From CAVVSQ01 sp963848825 (lineage in GTDB: Bacteria; Planctomycetota; Planctomycetia; Gemmatales; Gemmataceae): a DNA stretch of 64,000 nt. Below, piece after piece: positions 41,212 through 50,673 of the stretch; positions within the stretch are counted from its first letter, which is position 1; each line of letters starts with the position of its first letter. Under the pieces are notes generated by a model, which was given only the letters and a program-made list of their open reading frames with translations, made no database searches and was not told the DNA's origin. Position numbers and translations under genes: made by a program. The DNA lies in assembly GCA_963848825.1 (NCBI GenBank), contig CAWKFA010000015.1:186001-250000 (forward strand). Direction: 5' to 3'.

Positions 41212-41653
41212 GGCTTTTCCTGTTGGGGGACATGGGGATACTGTTCGGGACCCAGGGCGAGAAGCGCGGCAGCCGCTGGGCGACCGAGCGTTAAAATCAT
41301 TTTTAGTTACCCGCCAGACATGTACATCCTTGCGTTTTAAATTTAACCCATTACCTCCAAAACACCGGCAATTCTTTAGGATTTGCCGCATCTTTTCCGC
41401 GTTACCCGGCTTACCCGCCGGGAGTGTTTGGCAAAAACGTTCATTCGAGCACAGAACGCATTTCACGCCCAATCATGAATGCCGGTCGGTAGCCGTAGCA
41501 GACGGCCGGTAGGGTGGCGTCGAGCGTACTCGCGCTGACCCACCGAAATACCCGTTGGCGCCTTGGACGAGGTCTGGGTGGGATCGCCTTGCGACTCCTG
41601 GCGCATCGTGCGATAATCGCGGCCTACAACTTGGTGACATTTACGGTGACCAA
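41212..41653. other. Intergenic region between divergent genes
   Basis: 442 bp between the BON gene (minus) and the LRR lipoprotein (plus). It holds a complete 41-bp copy of the dispersed repeat at 41509-41549 and an AT-richer tract near 41300-41400. No gene is convincing here. Confidence 0.5.
41509..41549 (+). repeat. Dispersed 41-bp repeat, complete copy
   Basis: Identical over 41 bp to the left arm at 63575-63615 (core GAGCGTACTCGCGCTGACCC). It lies in the intergenic region upstream of the LRR lipoprotein. Confidence 0.9.
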
Positions 41654-42247
41654 ATGCGTGAATCCAATGCTGGAATCTCTTGCCAACCGATCGTGCCCTG
41701 GCTGGTCATTTCTTGCCTGGCCATCCTGACATTGTGCGACGGCTGCGCCAAGAAGCCGGAGCCAGTCGCCGCGCGCCCCGTCCCGGACCCAACCATCGTG
41801 GAAAAGGACGCGTTGGCTGCGCTAGAGACCGATTACAAGCTTTCCTATCACAAAAAAAATCCCGAAGGGCGGATCATCGATATGCGTTTAGAGGGAAGGC
41901 AATTCGACGACGCGGCCATCGAACACGTACGCAAATGCAAATTATTGGACGGCCTAAGCTTGAATGGCTCGTCCGTCACCGATAACGGCATGGATAAGCT
42001 TCAGGATTTGCAACGGCTCACACACATAGCTTTCGTCAACACCGGGATTACGGATCGGGGCCTTAGCTATCTGGAGAATATCCCGACACTACGTGACATC
42101 TGGCTTACCGAGAACAATCGCCTGACGCCTACGGGAATTGAGTGTCTGAAGAAAGCCGTGCGCGGCATCCGAATTCATGTCATGGGTCGGCCTGCCCCAA
42201 AGGAAAAGCTCGACACCAAGTTCAAAGATAAAGGGAATTCGAAGTGA
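41654..42247 (+). CDS. Leucine-rich-repeat lipoprotein
   Basis: Start at ATG 41654 (MRESNAGISCQPIVPWL), which puts a hydrophobic signal (IVPWLVISCLAILTL) directly before a lipobox ending in CDGC; the frame open further upstream has no signal and overlaps a repeat. About 197 residues. After a short linker come ribonuclease-inhibitor-like leucine-rich repeats: IIDMRLEGRQFDDAAIEHV, LDGLSLNGSSVTDNGMDKL, LTHIAFVNTGITDRGLSYL and LRDIWLTENNRLTPTGIECL. It is probably anchored to a membrane and binds protein partners. Its stop overlaps the GTG start of the DUF1583 gene by four bases, so the two are translationally coupled. Confidence 0.82.
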   Translation: MRESNAGISCQPIVPWLVISCLAILTLCDGCAKKPEPVAARPVPDPTIVEKDALAALETDYKLSYHKKNPEGRIIDMRLEGRQFDDAAIEHVRKCKLLDGLSLNGSSVTDNGMDKLQDLQRLTHIAFVNTGITDRGLSYLENIPTLRDIWLTENNRLTPTGIECLKKAVRGIRIHVMGRPAPKEKLDTKFKDKGNSK

Positions 42248-43101
42248 GCAGTCCATTTGTTCGCGCCGGCCAATTACTTGTGGTTTTTGCAACGTGCCTT
42301 GGTGTCGCCGGGTTCGCCGCGACCGCGCACGGGGCTGAAGAGTTGCCTGCCGCGTTTTATCATGACTTTCGGGGGCAAAACCTGCCCGCGGAGTTGGCGC
42401 TCTATCATGTTCTCGATGATAAACAGGTGCAATCCGAGCCGCAGGGCTTGCGTGTGAACATTGCCAAAGCGCCGGTACAACCCTACGGCGGGGTGGGGAT
42501 CAAATCCCGGTTCGGCCTGGACGGAGATTTCGAAGTTACAGCCGCTTTTGAAATACTACACGCGGACACCCCGCTTGCCGGCACGGGCGCCGGCGTGAGC
42601 CTGCAGGTGGAAAAGACAGAGGCGATGGCTGGCTTGGCACGACTGGTTCAGCCCGGAGACAGCCAGGTGTTGCGATGGGAATGGTACCATAACCCACGGA
42701 TCGACCAAGACACGGCGCCCTGCGCCGAAACGACGGGCCGGCTGCGTTTGAAGCGGACCGGCCCCACGCTCTACTTCCTGTGGGCGCCGGGAACACAGGG
42801 TGACGCGTTCCAGGAAATCCATAAATGTGAATTCGGAGACAGCGCCATTGACCGCGTTCGGTTGGTTGCCCAAACGGGACAATCGCCCGTCAATGTGGAC
42901 GTTCGCTTGCTCGATTTGAGGATTCTTGGCCACAAAAGCGGCGAAACGTTTCCAGCCCTGGATCCGACCAGAGGGGGCATAGCGGTGGCATTACTAATCG
43001 CTTTGGTCGCCACGCTGTCGATAGCCCTGGGGATTTGGTTTTTCCTCCGGACACGCCGCGGAGAACCAAACCAAGCCGAGGGCGTTAGTTCACCGTTGTA
43101 A
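42244..43101 (+). CDS. DUF1583-type exported protein with C-terminal membrane anchor
   Basis: 285 residues, starting at a GTG that overlaps the previous stop (GTGA). A signal peptide (LLVVFATCLGVAGFAATAHG, then AEE) is followed by a beta-sandwich domain: FYHDFRGQNLPAELALYHVL, GGVGIKSRFGLDGDFEVTAA, FEILHADTPLAGTGAGVSLQ and VNVDVRLLDLRILG. This matches the planctomycete DUF1583 family, which resembles concanavalin-like folds. One membrane helix (GIAVALLIALVATLSIALGI) with a basic tail (RTRRGE) ends the protein. Function unknown; coupling with the LRR lipoprotein suggests joint action at the envelope. Confidence 0.78.
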   Translation: MSSPFVRAGQLLVVFATCLGVAGFAATAHGAEELPAAFYHDFRGQNLPAELALYHVLDDKQVQSEPQGLRVNIAKAPVQPYGGVGIKSRFGLDGDFEVTAAFEILHADTPLAGTGAGVSLQVEKTEAMAGLARLVQPGDSQVLRWEWYHNPRIDQDTAPCAETTGRLRLKRTGPTLYFLWAPGTQGDAFQEIHKCEFGDSAIDRVRLVAQTGQSPVNVDVRLLDLRILGHKSGETFPALDPTRGGIAVALLIALVATLSIALGIWFFLRTRRGEPNQAEGVSSPL

Positions 43102-43313
43102 ATCGATGTCCGCGCGGCGCCGACTGCCATCCGGCCAAGAACCATAATATCTTTGCCTGCATTTTCCTCTCAGGTATCTCATCCTCGAGGTATTGGCTCC
43201 GCCCAGCTTCAATGGGTCCATGGTCGGATAACCATGGCTATGGTAATCAACGGAATTGAAGATGGTGCCGGCGGGGTCATCTAGGAGCCGGATCGAGTTA
43301 ATTTAGGCGGCGC

Positions 43314-43637
43314 TCATGCTTCCTCAGGTTCGACTGCACCACCACCGGCTTCGGCAAAAGCCAACGCCAGCGCATGCCAATGCTCTCGCAGTCCGGCGTC
43401 GGCGTTGCCCCATGCCACGAATACCAGTCGGTTGACCTCTTGGCGCACGGTGACCATTCCTAGCGGCGTACTCAAACGCAACTCGCGCCACCCGTCTGGC
43501 GGCTGCTCGTCAGGGAAGGCAAGCTGGCCATCTATCATGCGAATCTGGAATGTGTAGCCGCGCGCGGTAAGCAAGTCGCGAGCTGCCGCCCATGCCGGCG
43601 GCGCGGCGGGAAATCGCACTGTTAGTCCCATGCCCAT
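43314..43637 (-). CDS. Small conserved-looking hypothetical protein
   Basis: 107 residues. No signal or membrane segment is present. The sequence (GLTVRFPAAPPAWAAARDLL, GWRELRLSTPLGMVTVRQEV, RLVFVAWGNADAGLREHWHA) has normal protein composition and resembles short hypothetical proteins that I associate with Gemmata-like genomes. It starts at ATG 43637, and ATG 43631 is also possible. It stands alone between the DUF1583 gene and a dispersed repeat. Function unknown. Confidence 0.6.
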   Translation of the reverse strand: MGMGLTVRFPAAPPAWAAARDLLTARGYTFQIRMIDGQLAFPDEQPPDGWRELRLSTPLGMVTVRQEVNRLVFVAWGNADAGLREHWHALALAFAEAGGGAVEPEEA

Positions 43638-43750
43638 GGCTGGCTCGTCCAGGTTATTGAGAAGATCGGGGCGTAGCCGTGCGGCTCGCTGACCTTTTGG
43701 TTAGTTCCTGAGATGAGTCGGTTCCAGAAGACTGAACGCGGTAGGTTTGC

Positions 43751-43797
43751 GTTCAACCCACGAGGTCCCCAAGCGGGGTCGCTTCTCGTTGGTTGGC
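43751..43797 (+). repeat. 48-bp direct repeat, copy 1
   Basis: Begins GTTCAACCCACGA, contains the hairpin CCCCAAGCGGGG and ends TCGTTGGTTGGC. A nearly identical copy lies at 46105-46152 in the same orientation. This copy ends 10 bp before the last codon of the MacB-like remnant. Confidence 0.88.
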
Positions 43798-43806
43798 CAC
43801 CGTTTA

Positions 43807-44490
43807 CTAAGGTAAAGAAATCGCTTGCTTCTGAATGGACCAATCTTTAACGGGGTGAGCTCGCTCTAGTATTGCATGAATATCTTCCACGGCGCCAGAC
43901 ACATCCCGTTTGTCGCGTACCGTCACCAAAATAGAGTGAAGCTGTATGGCTTCCGCATACCGGGACTCACGGCGACGGAGGATGACCCGCTCCCCGAGGC
44001 GGGCTTGGCAGGTTCGTATAGGTAGAAAAATACCCTTGTTTGCGTCTGACGCTGCCCGACCATATTTGGCCTCGTCCTGCTCACTCAGAACGCCAACCAT
44101 CAACGTAGAGACTTTTAGGCATCAGGATGGTTTCGCCCAGCGCCCCATCTCCGGGAAAGAGAGCGTCGGCAACCTTCGGACCGATTACCACCACATTCCG
44201 GAAATACTCGTTGTCCGCGTCAATCAAGAAACGGCCGTTCGCCAAGTCCAGGCGGTTCAACTCCGCGTAGGCCGGCGTAGTGGCTTGGAGCTGCGCATTG
44301 ACCAACCTATCCATACGACGTGCCTCCAGCGTGAAGCTGCGCACCGGCACCACCTGGTCGACCTCGGGCAAGGCAGCGATGCGGTCCAGGTCCTGAAAAG
44401 TCAAACCATAGGAATCGACCCAGTTCCGCGGCGGGCTGTCGTTCTTCGGATTGACACTGCGGACCAGGATTGGGGCTCGGCTCCGGAATT
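43807..44490 (-). pseudogene. MacB-type permease remnant (periplasmic core only)
   Basis: Two frames joined at about 44105 encode PILVRSVNPKNDSPP, YGLTFQDLDRIAALPEVDQV, NRLDLANGRFLIDADNEYFR, VVVIGPKVADALFPGDGALG, then MVGVLSEQDEAKYG and ELHSILVTVRDKRDVSGAV-like sequence to HPVKDW. This is the MacB periplasmic core domain of ABC-type efflux permeases. The N-terminal membrane helix, the ATPase and the three FtsX membrane helices are all missing. The fragment ends at the 48-bp repeat and begins within the adaptor's C-terminal region. It is almost certainly non-functional as a transporter. Confidence 0.7.
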
Positions 44491-45937
44491 GCCCATGGGC
44501 ACTCCGGCGGCAGCCGACTTGCCGCCTGCGTCCAGCCACGCAGCGAGACGCCTCACCAAGGCCCTCGCCGAAGACACCACCAATACGCCTTCCTTTAGGC
44601 CCGACCTAACCTCCACGTAGCCATTGCTCAACCCCGTGACGATCTCGCGTTCCTGGACCTCCTTATCGGTTACGACGAAACAGAATTGTTTTTTGCCTTC
44701 CGTCATAACGGCAAGGACGGGAAGTTTCAGGACGGGACCCGATGATTGCTGTGCCGTGATGGCGACCTCAGCGCTCATTCCCGGTTTCAGACCTTTGATG
44801 GGCTTGTCAACGGCGACGATGGTTTTGTAGAACTTGACATCCGCTGCAAAAAAGTCCAGCTCGGCGGCCACATTGTCGACCGTTTTGACATGCCCCTCCA
44901 GGACGCTAGATGGAAATGCATCCACCCGAATACGTGCATGCTGCCAGCTATTCTTGGCCAGCGGGTTGGCATCGCGCAACAGCGAGACTGCGGCTTCGTG
45001 GACACGAACATTGACCTGAAATTGCGACAGATCGTGGATTTCCAAAAGCTTTTGGCCTTCGCGAACAGGCTCGCCCTGGGCAACAACACTTTGTCGTGGG
45101 CCGCCCCGAGTTTGCTCAGGGACGTAATAAAAAACCACACCGTCCTGGGGAGCTCTGAGAACGCACTTGGACAAATCGGCAACCACTTCGTTCTTGCGTT
45201 TAATTGCCAGTTCCAGCACGGCAGCCTTCGCCTCCGACTCCGCTTGGGCGTCTGCCGCCTTCGCCCTCGCCTGGGCTTTCACACGCTGTAGTCCAAGGCC
45301 GGCCTGCTCGACCTTGAGTTGGAGTTCCTCCTTGCGGTCGCGGTCCTCCCCTTTGTCGCGTTTCAGGCGTACTTCCGCCAACTGGAGCATGATTTCTGCG
45401 AGCCGAGTATCGATTTTTGTATCCGTCTGGACACGTGTGAGATTTTCTGTCGCCTTATCTTGGGCGGTTTGAGCCTGTTTAACGTCGAAAGTCCGCTCGT
45501 TCAGTTCCACCTGCAGAGCGCTATCATCCAATTCGATGAGCTTGTCACCCTTCTTGACGGCGACGCCAGGATCGATGAGCCATTTGACGGTGGTGGCGAA
45601 GGAACTACCCTTTTCCCGGGACCGGAGTGAACATACGATGTCGATGGTCCTACCCGCTGTCACCCAACCGCGTTCAACGATCTGGAGGCTTAGAATTCCC
45701 CGGGCAACTTTCTCGGTGATCAGGTTGCCCATGCCAGCTTTCTCTATCAGGGCGCAGCCGATCCGCAGGACTCAACTTGCGAAACTTCTCCAGTGCTGGC
45801 CACGAGGGTGCGACCCCTGCCTTTTGGGCAGTGCCGACCGCCACAGTAAACTGAGCTGCCGCCGACAGGGCGAGGATAACGGTCAGTAGGTAAAGCCTTC
45901 GCTTCCGGATTAAACCACTCACGGCGTGGAAGATCAT
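44401..45937 (-). CDS. HlyD/MFP-family efflux adaptor, frame-broken
   Basis: The N-terminus is best read from ATG 45937 (MIFHAVSGLIRKRRLYLL), which supplies the membrane anchor. A shift at about 45755 leads into the main frame GNLITEKVARGILSLQIVER. The adaptor has a lipoyl-like half (KWLIDPGVAVKKGDKLIELD), a long coiled-coil hairpin (NERTFDVKQAQTAQDKATEN to KRKNEVVADLSKCVLRAPQD), the second lipoyl half (GVVFYYVPEQ) and beta-barrel parts ending in GLSNGYVEVRSGLKEGVLVV. Such proteins link an inner-membrane ABC transporter to outer-membrane export. Here the transporter is reduced to a MacB remnant, so the adaptor is probably an orphan. Confidence 0.75.
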
Positions 45938-46104
45938 TGGATTCGCCTTCCCGGTAAGGAACATGGACGGATACCAAGGGCGTGATACAACCGTATTGTA
46001 GTCTTGGCTGGCGCTCATTGGTCTTGCACTCTAGGCTGACCCCAAGACATAACGAGATCGATGCTTCAGGGAATGCCGCCGCCAAGTAGCTCTGCCCCGC
46101 CGAT

Positions 46105-46152
46105 GTTCAACCCACGACGCCCCCAAGCGGGGTCTCTTTCTCGTTGGTTGGC
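46105..46152 (+). repeat. 48-bp direct repeat, copy 2
   Basis: Same element as at 43751-43797 (GTTCAACCCACGA, CCCCAAGCGGGG, TCGTTGGTTGGC), with a few substitutions and one extra base. It lies 167 bp upstream of the HlyD-type adaptor start, so the two copies bracket the broken efflux locus. Confidence 0.88.
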
Positions 46153-46881
46153 GGAAGAATCAGACCTTGATATTTAGGTCCGAGTCGCCTTCATGGTCTA
46201 AATGAAAGGTGGAGTTGCTCAAGCCCGATTGAATCCGAGTTGGTGGATGGTTCATGGCCTGCAGTACTTCCTCGGGCTCAACCAAGGTCGGTGCTGCGCC
46301 CGCTGTTTTGGCATCGCCAGGGAACGCGGGCAGAAGTTTACTTTGCAGGAGTAACCGCCGCCTCTGGTGGGTAACTTGTATTTAAGTCATTTTAGGCAAC
46401 AGGACGAAACACAATAACTTACACTTTTTCAAACCGGCATTCGGAAGGGGAACGTCATCCTCTTCGGATCCGGCACCGAGCGACAACGTGCATGGCAACG
46501 GTTATGCCACCAAAACCGGACCTCGCCAGGAAATAACAGCAGGTTACCGCGTTTGGGCATTATGGCGAATTGAAAGGGGCACGATATAAACACAACCTCG
46601 AAATTGGAGCCCGAATGACGATCTTCTGCATCGTATGCGCATTTCTTTGGCTTTTCCGTCGCAAGCCGTTGATCGTCCCTGAAGAATCGTAACGCGCTCC
46701 CGCACTTCCGTTTTGCCACCTCCGCCGAAAAATAAATTCACATATTTCTGTCACAGCCGTAGCATGCCCGCGTATAAGGGAAGGACGCTCAGCGCACCAC
46801 CCGTGCCCGTGGTGTGTCGGCCAGCATCACAATTACTATAAGTCGTTTTATATCAATTATTTATAGATGGAGAATACGAAC
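46153..46881. other. Intergenic region, about 0.7 kb, no gene seen
   Basis: Short open frames on the minus strand (for example 46429-46719) have a cysteine- and arginine-rich composition and no ribosome binding site, and I do not accept them. The last 70 bp are AT-rich (TTTTATATCAATTATTTATA) and probably carry the promoter of the secreted protein gene that follows. Confidence 0.5.
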
Positions 46882-47350
46882 ATGATACGTAAACTCGGCC
46901 TGACGCTGGCAATCGTCACAGCGCTTCTTGTATGCCAAAATTTGGCCACTGCCGGGGCGCGCGGCGGCAAGATGCGGCTGGTCATCGAACAACAGCATCC
47001 CCAATGGCAGGCTGCCCCTCAAGATACCGGCGGCAACGGCGGACAAGCCCGGCACGCTTGAGCTGAAAATTGTCTTCAAGGCCAACGAGCTGGCCGAGTT
47101 CTCTCTGGTGGGTGATGGGGACACCGACCTCGATCTGTATATTTTTGACGCCGCTGGCTGGGAGGGGGGCTGGGTCAATGGACGCGTGGCCGGCCGGCCC
47201 ATTACTAAAGACGTCGATCCGCCCGCGACCCAGGGGGGCGGCTCCGATATTTGTAACTGCCGGTGGCAGCCGTTGGTTGAGCAAGAATACACGATCCTCA
47301 TCATCAACTACGGCAAGGTTTATAACCTCGCCCAGGCGGGCTGTAATTGA
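46882..47350 (+). CDS. Small secreted protein, PPC-like, one frameshift
   Basis: The start MIRKLGLTLAIVTALLVCQN (46882) is preferred over ATG 46867 because TGGAG precedes it and the signal peptide then begins correctly. After the signal (cleavage near ATAGA) the frame shifts at about 47010-47035. The mature part reads GTLELKIVFKANELAEFSLV, GDGDTDLDLYIFDAAG, CNCRWQPLVEQEYTILIINY and GKVYNLAQAGCN, which resembles pre-peptidase C-terminal (PPC)-like beta-sandwich modules common in planctomycete secretomes. The paired cysteines may form disulfides. It converges with the WD40 kinase, 31 bp away. Confidence 0.65.
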
Positions 47351-47381
47351 CGAATTTGTCCGCAAGTGCACTCCGGGGGCC

Positions 47382-50300
47382 TTACTTGTTCGGTTTGGGA
47401 TGTTTGCCGTCCCAGAGCTTGATCTCGGCTCCGCCGGCGGCCAGGACCTGCCCGTCGCCGCTAAACGTGACACGGGCAACGGAACCCTGGTGACCCCGGA
47501 GCGTGAGCACCTCCTGGCCAAGTGCCACGTGCCAAACCTTGACCGCGCCATCTTTGTAAGCACTGACCAGGCGATTGCCCGCCGGATTGTAAGCCAGACA
47601 CCGTACCGGGCTGTCATATCCTTTGAGACGGTCAATAAACCCCGTGGCGAGATCGCGGACTTCAACGGTTTGGCCCACGGCCATGGCAACCGAATGACCG
47701 TCTGGCCCGAAGGCAGCCGCCGTGACCGGTTCCTGGGTCTGGCCCGCGAGGACACGGCCGAACTTGCCGGTTGCCATATCCCACGCCTCCACACCGCCAG
47801 TCTCGGTGACGCCCAGCAACCGCTGGCCATCAGGAACGAACGTCAGCTCCACAACCGCGGCAGATGACTTATCAGCGAAGGTTTGCACGATCTTGCCGGT
47901 GGCCAGGTCCCAGACGCTGACCGTGCTCACGGGGGCCGTCGCCAGTTTAGCCGTCTTGTCCGCCACCGCCAAGTGCTTGCCATCGCCACTGAAAGTGACA
48001 CAGGCGATGTCGCCAACAATTCCTTTAAGTTGCAGCATCGGCACGTCATGATTACGGTCCCAAACGAGGAGCGTTTTATCGCGGTCTGCGGAGGCGAAAT
48101 GAGTGCCATCGCCGCTGAAGGCCAGGCTGGTGACGCGTGCGGCATGACCTTTAAGAACCTGGGGCTCCAGCGCCTGGGGACCCGGCACATAGCGTAACCC
48201 CCCGTCGTCCTGGCCGTACGCCAACAGCTGGCTGCTCGGAAAAAAGCCAAGCACCGTGACGCCGTTAACGCCGGCGGCTGGCCGGGTCGATCCCTGGTCC
48301 TGGTCCGCATGCCAAAGTTGTACCAAACCATCCGAGGCGGCGCTGGCCAACTGATTGCTAGGCCCGAACGCGACGGCGTTGACCGGGGCGGTGTGCCCGC
48401 GAAAGACGCGCAGCAATCGGCTCGTGGCAGCTTCCCAGACCTTGACGGTACGATCCTCGGAAGCAGTAACCAAAAGTTTGCTGTCCGGGCTGAATACCGC
48501 ACGGCTAACTTCAACCGCATGGCCCATGAGGGGCTTCAATTGTTCGAGCGTGGCGAAATCAAAAAGCTGTACCGTTTCCTCTCCCGAGGTGTAGGCCAGG
48601 CGGCTGCCGTCGGGGCTGAAATCCAGGAACTTGATCCTGCCGCCGCCCGGCCCTTTGAGGGACGGCCTGGTCTCCTTGCCGCTCTTCACGTCCCAGTGCC
48701 GAATCACTTGATCGCGCACGACACTGACCAGGTTTTGGCCATCGGCGCTAAAGCCCATGTAAAGCGTGGTATCAAGGTCTCCCTCGAGCACCTTGACCTG
48801 GGCACCGGTATTGGTGTTCCAGATTTTAATGTTGCTGAGCTTCCGCAGGCTTTGACGATCTGCAAGTTGATAGTCGGCCACGGCAATCAAGGCGTCGTCC
48901 TTGCTGAACGCCAGACCGGCAATGTTACCATCATGCGGTCCGAACGAGCGTAGCTCCTGCAGGTTGGCCAGGTCCAGCAATGTGACGTTGCGGTCCCGCA
49001 TGGCGCAGGCCAGGAACTTGCCCCTGGAGCTTACCATGAGGTGCGAAACGTCCTTGAGCTTGCGCACGACGGTGTTCTTGCGCGTGTCCAGCACCAATAA
49101 CGCCAGGTCCTTGTCGGAGATGCCCACCAGGTAGCTGCCATCCGGCGTGAAAAGCATGCGGCCCGGGGACGTGTCGAAATCCTGCGCGGCAAACGAAGTT
49201 TGTTGGGTGAGCGTGTCCCAACCCTGAACCAGGCCGTCCCTGGAGACAGCAGCCACCTGGCTGCCATCGGCGCTAATTGCCACGCCGGCAAGGTCCGGGG
49301 CGGCGTTCGTCGTCGGGAACGCCAGGCGCACCCGCTGGTCGCTAAGGTTCTTCCAGTAATACCACTCGAAATCGCGCAGCTCCGGTTTTTGCCCCTTGAG
49401 CAATTCCTCGAACCGGGCCATTTGCCCGTCTTCCCAGGCCTCCTGGATGCGTTTCATCTGGGCGATATAGAGCTGTTGGTTGAGTTGCTTTTCGCGTTCC
49501 AGGGTTTGCAAGGCGAAGTAAAGCGATACGACGGTGCCGGCCAACAGCGCCAGGGCGACGGCGGCGGCCAAACCAGCATCCCAGGGGTTGCGGCGGCACC
49601 AGCGCCAAAACCTTTCGGGATAACTCACAGGCCGGGTAACGATGGGTTTGCCTTCGAGATAGCGGCGCAGGTCCTCGGCCAGCGCGAGCGCCGACGGGAA
49701 GCGGCGCTCCGGTTCCCGTTGCAGACATTTAAGGCAGATGGTGTCGAGGTCCGCGGGGACCTTGGGCTGCAAGTGACGCGGAGGGACGACGTTTTCATGC
49801 AACACTTGCTGAAGCGTGTGCACAGCGGATTCGCCCAGGTGCGGCGGCCGGCCGGTCAGGGCTTCATAAAGAATAGCTCCCAGGGCATAGACATCGGCGG
49901 CCGGTCCAATGTCGCTGGCTTTGCCGATGGCCTGTTCCGGGGCCATGTAACTGGGCGTTCCCAGTACCGCGCCGCTGGCCGTAAGGTGCTTGCTGCCGCC
50001 AAACTGTTTGGCCAGACCAAAATCCATCACCTTGGGGACGGCGTCTTGCAGGTTAACGACCGGGCGTTTGATGATGACGCCCGACTCGTCTTTCACGGTC
50101 CCGACCAGTGCCGCGGAATCGGCGTGCTGCAACATCACGTTGCCGGGCTTGAGATCGCGGTGGACGACGCCGGCTTCATGGACGGCGTGCAAGGCGCGCG
50201 CGAGAATCTCCACCAGTTGCGCTGCCGCGCACGGCGGTTGGGGCACGCCATGCATGAATTGCGCGAGCGTGACCCCTTCGACGAACTCGAGCGAAAGATA

Positions 50301-50657
50301 AGGTTGGCCGTGATGCTCGCCGACCTCATGAATTTGTACGATGTTGGGGTGCTGGAGTTGCGCGATGATGTTCGCTTCGTTATGGAAACGTTCCAGGAGG
50401 TTGGCGTCGGCGAAAGCACCGCCCAGGATCATCTTGACCGCGACCAGGCGCTTGAGGTTAAGCTGGCGCGCCTTGAAAACGATGCCCATGGCGCCACGGC
50501 CAAGCTCGCCCAAGATTTCATAACCTGGAATGCTCGCGGCGCTGCCCGCCGTCGGCAGAGGCAACGGCTCAAGCTGCAACACCGTCGCGCAGCTTGGGCA
50601 GGAAACATCCTGCACAGACACGGGATGCCCGTTCGGGCAAGTTAGTGTTTCGGTCAT
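47382..50657 (-). CDS. Ser/Thr protein kinase fused to a WD40 propeller
   Basis: 1,091 residues without frame breaks. A short N-terminal zinc-ribbon-like motif (CPNGHPVSVQDVSCPSC) precedes the kinase domain (about 43-320): GRGAMGIVFKA, VAVKMIL, HRDLKPGNVML, DFGLAKQ and GTPSYMAPEQA. A membrane helix follows (AGLAAAVALALLAGTVVSLY), then a helix of about 70 residues, then about ten to twelve WD40 blades in an extracytoplasmic position (for example FSPDSKLLVTASEDRTVKVW, FSGDGTHFASADRDKTLLVW). It is the last gene of an eight-gene co-directional cluster, 16 bp behind the LuxC-like gene. The propeller may sense a ligand or partner, and the kinase may report its state inside the cell (inference). Confidence 0.93.
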   Translation of the reverse strand: MTETLTCPNGHPVSVQDVSCPSCATVLQLEPLPLPTAGSAASIPGYEILGELGRGAMGIVFKARQLNLKRLVAVKMILGGAFADANLLERFHNEANIIAQLQHPNIVQIHEVGEHHGQPYLSLEFVEGVTLAQFMHGVPQPPCAAAQLVEILARALHAVHEAGVVHRDLKPGNVMLQHADSAALVGTVKDESGVIIKRPVVNLQDAVPKVMDFGLAKQFGGSKHLTASGAVLGTPSYMAPEQAIGKASDIGPAADVYALGAILYEALTGRPPHLGESAVHTLQQVLHENVVPPRHLQPKVPADLDTICLKCLQREPERRFPSALALAEDLRRYLEGKPIVTRPVSYPERFWRWCRRNPWDAGLAAAVALALLAGTVVSLYFALQTLEREKQLNQQLYIAQMKRIQEAWEDGQMARFEELLKGQKPELRDFEWYYWKNLSDQRVRLAFPTTNAAPDLAGVAISADGSQVAAVSRDGLVQGWDTLTQQTSFAAQDFDTSPGRMLFTPDGSYLVGISDKDLALLVLDTRKNTVVRKLKDVSHLMVSSRGKFLACAMRDRNVTLLDLANLQELRSFGPHDGNIAGLAFSKDDALIAVADYQLADRQSLRKLSNIKIWNTNTGAQVKVLEGDLDTTLYMGFSADGQNLVSVVRDQVIRHWDVKSGKETRPSLKGPGGGRIKFLDFSPDGSRLAYTSGEETVQLFDFATLEQLKPLMGHAVEVSRAVFSPDSKLLVTASEDRTVKVWEAATSRLLRVFRGHTAPVNAVAFGPSNQLASAASDGLVQLWHADQDQGSTRPAAGVNGVTVLGFFPSSQLLAYGQDDGGLRYVPGPQALEPQVLKGHAARVTSLAFSGDGTHFASADRDKTLLVWDRNHDVPMLQLKGIVGDIACVTFSGDGKHLAVADKTAKLATAPVSTVSVWDLATGKIVQTFADKSSAAVVELTFVPDGQRLLGVTETGGVEAWDMATGKFGRVLAGQTQEPVTAAAFGPDGHSVAMAVGQTVEVRDLATGFIDRLKGYDSPVRCLAYNPAGNRLVSAYKDGAVKVWHVALGQEVLTLRGHQGSVARVTFSGDGQVLAAGGAEIKLWDGKHPKPNK

Positions 50658-50673
50658 GGCAGTACTTCATGGA

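Noticed and set aside
46429..46719. 96-residue minus-strand frame
   Set aside because: No ribosome binding site, an unusual Cys/Arg-rich composition and several overlapping alternative frames; no support for a gene.
49200..50645. 481-residue open frame antisense to the WD40 kinase
   Set aside because: Fully covered by the kinase gene with intact catalytic motifs; composition is that of a shadow frame.
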